Positions 59,880 through 64,000 of a DNA stretch of 64,000 nucleotides are shown piece by piece. Numbering within the stretch: position 1 is the stretch's first letter; each line of letters starts with the position of its first letter. The notes under the pieces were generated by a model that did not search any database, was not told the DNA's origin, and saw only the letters and a list, made by a program, of their open reading frames with translations. Source of the stretch: Phylloscopus collybita (lineage: Eukaryota > Chordata > Aves > Passeriformes > Phylloscopidae); the NCBI GenBank assembly GCA_027886175.1, contig JAJNNQ010000003.1, forward strand, positions 7,107,501 through 7,171,500, given 5' to 3'. The position numbers and the translations under genes are program-made.

Positions 59880-60110
59880 AAATTGGGAGGGTTTCCAGTC
59901 AGGCATAGGCAGCTAATTAGCACCTATGTTTTGAGCACAGAGTGAACTAGTTCTCTTAAATTAAGTGCCTAAATTCCCTCCATGTTCAATAGGGAGAGAT
60001 AAATGCCTAGAAAAGCAACTCCTGAGGGAGATTGTGCCTGCCCAATTTAGGCTGTCCCTCAGGAGGCTCTCAAAGGCACCTAGCTTTCCCCCTGGCTATA
60101 TATGGGATTT
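59880..60110. repeat. Possible old interspersed repeat
   Basis: The phrases gtgcctaaattccctccat, agagataaatgcctagaaa and aggcacctagc recall a degraded amniote repeat family with aggcacctaa-type repeats, common in reptiles. The family cannot be named here. Confidence 0.3.
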
Positions 60111-63047
60111 ATTTTAGAAGGACTGGCTTTAAAGGCATCTAAAGTGCAGATGTAATTCACTACTGAAGTGAGTTGGATTGAATTTTGGATTGGATCCATT
60201 TTGTTGCCTGAGCCTGATTGAATTACTCATGGCACTAAATTAGGAAACCCCAAACTACTACTGGGTAATCCCCTGCACTGTTCAGCAGCAAAGCTGCTCC
60301 TGGACACTGAGACCTTTTCCTGTACTGCCCACTCAGTGTGGTGAGAGGGTGGCTGGGCTGCATCTGTGACATGAGCTGCTCCAGAAGGCTCAGAGAATGG
60401 TCATGGACATGTGGTCATGAGCATGGGAGAAGGCAGGAAACATTTAACTCAGATTCTCTACTGGAAAAAAAAAAATTATATTTGAACTTTGCTCTGAGAA
60501 ACTTGTCTGCTCTTTGGGTGACACTGGACAAACAGGTAAAGGAGTCAGATCGATTCCAGAAGCTTGTAAGCATTATGCTTAGGCAGAGACACCAGCTAAT
60601 TTCAATCACTAATCATTTTTATGATACACAGCAATGTTTTCCTGACCATTGCTCTGCACACACGTGGCACCTCATGACCTTTGGTGGCACTCACTGGGAT
60701 AAGAGGAAAAAAAAATCAATTGATTTCTACTACCTGTCTCTTTCTAAAAACTGATAAATGGGAACCCCAACTAAGAACGTAGGTTATTGTTTTCTAGAGT
60801 GTAACTGTTAGTATTGGCCTGACAGTTGTGTCTGTGGATCATTATCTTAGCAGGATAAGAACTGGAAGACCTCCTTTCCTGGTTGCAGAGAGGTGTTTGG
60901 AGGGAAAAATCTTAACAAATTTAGTAGCCTTATGATAAAAGTTAAATTGCATGAGTTTTGGTTTTCTTTTTTTCCTCAGTTTTCTAGTATGTTTATAAGG
61001 ATTTCACAAAATTCACACACACTTTATTTACTCTTGTATAGTAAGTGTGATAACTTGGCTTTTTGCCCCATCCTTGTGCCAGAGTGATACATTAATTTTT
61101 CTCTGTCACTCTACTGTGAATGTATGTCCCAATGAAGCTGACATGAGAGCCAAATATCTGGTTTCCACCAGAGGAGAGAATCAATTCACATGGCACATGC
61201 TATAACTGATTACCACCTCATGTGAATTGTGGGAGTCTCTAAAACTGAGATGAGTTCATTGCACCCTCTTGCAAAGAGCTCTGGAGTTGCTGCCTCTCTG
61301 GCCAGCCCTGCTCACCAGGTGATACCAATCCTCTTTTGCTAGGTAGTTGGAAGTGTGTGGTGTGACCTGTCCATCAGAGGTGACAATTTCTTACCTGAAA
61401 TCGCACAAGCTAAGTCACCCCCAGGGCTTCACACAGACAGCTATCAGGGTTTGTGTGGAGTCAGTGAAGCTGTGGGAGGATTGCTGTAGACACTGCACTG
61501 GATATTTGATTCAAGTGCCAGCTGTGTTGTCTAAAACCTTTGCTTATGTTGCATCTCCATAAAGAGCAGGGTTGTGCATTTGGGTCACCTGCATTGCTGG
61601 GTGACAGCTCTTGCTGTGATCTCTGTGTCACACCAACACCCTGCCTGTGTTTGTACCTGCTGACCTGTACAAGTTAAGGTGTATTGTTGCAAGATAAAAT
61701 TAAACATCCCACAGCTCACCATTTCCTTCCCTCTGTTCAACCTGGTCTGGTGAAAGGAGGTTTGACATGCGAGTTGTGTCTGGCTCCTGCATTTTGGCCT
61801 GGCTCCAGCTAAGCACTTAAACATGCTCTGCAAAACTCAAGGTTAAGCAGGTGCTTAACTGTCCTGCTGGATCAGAGCCATGGGGGAAGAGGAGGAAAGT
61901 TACTCTTGTGGTATTTTAACTGTGACTGACAATTTGGCCTTCACCTATACAGATTTACAGTGATTTATGGTGAATCTACCTGTTGCATGCATGCCTGCAT
62001 GCTCCATGCACCTCTTTAAGGTAAAGGAAGCTGCTATCAAATATGAAGTGCCTCTCCCTCCTGAGTGTTAGAAGATTTTATTTATCAAATACCATGAGTT
62101 TTCTTTGTGGTGTTACCTGGTGATCTCTGTTTTAGCCTCTCTCCAGCCCTATATCCTTATCTAGCCTGAAGATCCACAGGAGAGATCAAAGGCAATGTTT
62201 AGTCATGGCCATAGATAATTTGAGATCTCTGGTATATTTTTGCATATGGGATGAAATTGCATGAAAACCACATGTCCTGTCTGTGGATTTTTCTTCTCAA
62301 ACAAAGTTCTGCAGCATATCTAGAGTTAGGCTGTGGTTTTGGATGTGTTACTGTGTCTGATCATAGGAACCAAATCCTAAGGTCTTGTTTTACATGGCCT
62401 TTCCCTGTCATCCATGTCTGGTTGCTTTGGGATGTTTTCAGCAGATTTGAGAACTTGGAACTCATAAGCTGTTTGTGAATTGCAGTTCAGTAGAACAGTT
62501 TCACTGAAAAAAGAGCAAGCTCAGTGAATCTGGAACTGTAGCACATGGTTTGCAGCTCTTTAACAGGACAGTATATACTTGGAGTATTCAGAAAGGAAGA
62601 GCCAAGAAGTTTCTGAAAAGTAACTCCTATTAATTAATACAAAAACCAGAGCTAAACTTATGTATTATATTATTCACAAAAAAAGTTTCTCCAATCTTTC
62701 TGTCCTTAAGGAATAAAAAGAAATTTTACAATGTATCAAACAGCATGGTTAATTTTTTTACTTTATGAAAAAAAATCCCACCATCAATTCCCATAGTAAT
62801 TTTAAATTAAAAGTGTAATTTTGTGAAAAATGTATTTAATTTATGTGACAGAGAGATCTATATAACTTTAGGAAAGCAGCCAATTTATGACTTTTAAGCA
62901 TATTGTCAAGACAATTTTATTGTACTCATGAGATTATTTCTGCTGAAATTATGCGTATGGCCCTAAAAGCAATAAATGTTGAACAATATTTAACTTAGAG
63001 GTTAAGAACCAATTAATATTTGTACTGCTAAGCATGCATTTATTCAT

Positions 63048-63108
63048 TTTTGGTTTTTTTTTTGTTTGTTTGTTTGTTTTTTTCTTTGCTTTTTTTTTTT
63101 TTGCTTTT
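63048..63108. repeat. T-rich / (TTTG)n tract
   Basis: T runs mixed with tttg units and tgcttt, in the distal PEX5L intron. Confidence 0.75.
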
Positions 63109-63785
63109 CAAGTATTTACCCTGTCCTAATAGTAGATGAAAAAATCACCAGCAGGACTTAGGATGTGTCCCCTGATAAACTACTCAAATTTTTTATAGTA
63201 AATCAGAATTGAGATATATAGAACATACTGCTAATGCATTTATCATGAATCCTTTAAAAAGAATCCAAAAATTAGGATCTCAAACCTAGTTATCCTAAGA
63301 TCAGTGGGGAAATTGCCACTGTTCTCAGGAAGCAGATTGGAATGTACAATGAATTCTTGCACTCCAGACTTTGATAATGGCAATAGTTAAAACTGGCATG
63401 ATTTTTGCCTTTTTCACCTGACTGTATTTCACTTAGCTACAATGGAGTGAATCCTGGTTTAGGTTGGTGTAAAAGAGAAGGGAAGCTAATTACATCCACT
63501 GGAACATCCCACCATTCTGTTATAATCTTATTGAGAAAATATTCATTGAGTGGGCTGGAAGTCAGTGCAAGGCTAATGCTAAGAAGCTTAGAATGAACAT
63601 GATTGATTCAAATGGGACTGTTGAGTTTAAATGGAAAACTGTGATTATGCAATCAAATTCATGTAGTGAGCCCTTGATACACACATCAGAAAATCTACTA
63701 ACAACATTGGGAGCTGAATATTAGCTATCTTTAATCTGTTTCTTCTATAAAATTGAATGGAAGCATTCAAAAATCTCCTGTTAGA

Positions 63786-63990
63786 GATTAAAAAACCCCC
63801 AAACAACCCGCCAAAACCCACGAAAGAGCCCCAGAACAAAACAAATAATAAAAAAAGCCTAACAAAGCAAGCAAGAAAAGACAACTAAACCTAAGCAAAA
63901 ACATACCATCACCACCAAAATAAGTAAATAAATACGTACATACACACACACAAACATACATAAAAGCAAATGAAAACCAAAACACCAAAA
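63786..63990. repeat. A-rich low-complexity tract with ACATAC units
   Basis: A/C-rich, T-poor sequence including aaaccccc, aaataa, and an acatacacacacac stretch near 63935-63960. On the opposite strand it yields spurious open frames rich in Phe and Leu. Confidence 0.75.
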
Positions 63991-64000
63991 CAGTGAAATT

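Larger units (their letters stand above)
55774..64000 (-). other. PEX5L: PEX5L intron reaching the window end
   Basis: I looked on the minus strand for the human exon ending ..EEKPLLTMTSQ and for the N-terminal exons and did not see them, so this is intron. It holds A/T runs, old repeat-like segments and an A-rich, ACATAC-rich end from 63786. Confidence 0.75.

Noticed and set aside
1..64000. CRISPR arrays, operons, phage or bacterial mobile systems, tRNA and rRNA genes
   Set aside because: The window is vertebrate intron/exon sequence; no regular spaced repeats, tRNA cloverleaf or rRNA sequence was seen, and no intact retroviral or LINE coding region.

Overview
The window is vertebrate nuclear DNA, almost certainly from a bird. 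It holds the 3' parts of two convergent, multi-exon protein-coding genes with long AT-rich introns. The avian call rests on two short CR1 LINE 3'-end fragments of the chicken type (about 14838-14930 minus, 41955-42040 plus), generally low repeat density, compact introns, and conserved USP13/PEX5L tail-to-tail linkage, which is also found on human 3q26.33. The A-rich runs mixed with ccccaaaa blocks resemble songbird introns, but the species cannot be named from sequence alone.

Plus strand, 1-21140: fifteen coding exons of USP13 (ubiquitin-specific peptidase 13, isopeptidase T-3). They encode the C-terminal ~598 residues: the end of the zinc-finger UBP region, the whole USP catalytic domain (Cys box in the exon at 5116, His box in the exon at 20348) and the two UBA domains inserted in it. 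The 5' exons lie before base 1. All phases join cleanly, and the frame ends at TAG 21138-21140. A 27-nt symmetric microexon (16045-16071) precedes UBA1.

Middle, 21141-33288: no recognisable protein gene. It probably holds the two long 3' UTRs running towards each other. Candidate poly(A) signals for the two genes approach one another near 26.8-27.1 kb; transcript ends are inferred, not seen.

Minus strand, 55773 down to 33289: twelve coding exons of PEX5L (PEX5-related protein, TRIP8b), the C-terminal ~566 residues. They include the HCN-channel-binding core and the TPR domain. The 5' exons lie beyond 64000, so 55774-64000 is PEX5L intron.

The two genes do not form a pathway; they are simply neighbours. 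USP13 is a deubiquitinase. TRIP8b is a neuronal auxiliary subunit that controls HCN channel trafficking and cAMP gating. I found no evidence of a novel system. The most interesting details are splice-level: the USP13 microexon with a possible tandem acceptor after it, and a 12-nt tandem acceptor in PEX5L. Most other open frames look like chance. Exon boundaries were assigned by eye from GT-AG sites, codon phase and recalled human protein sequence.
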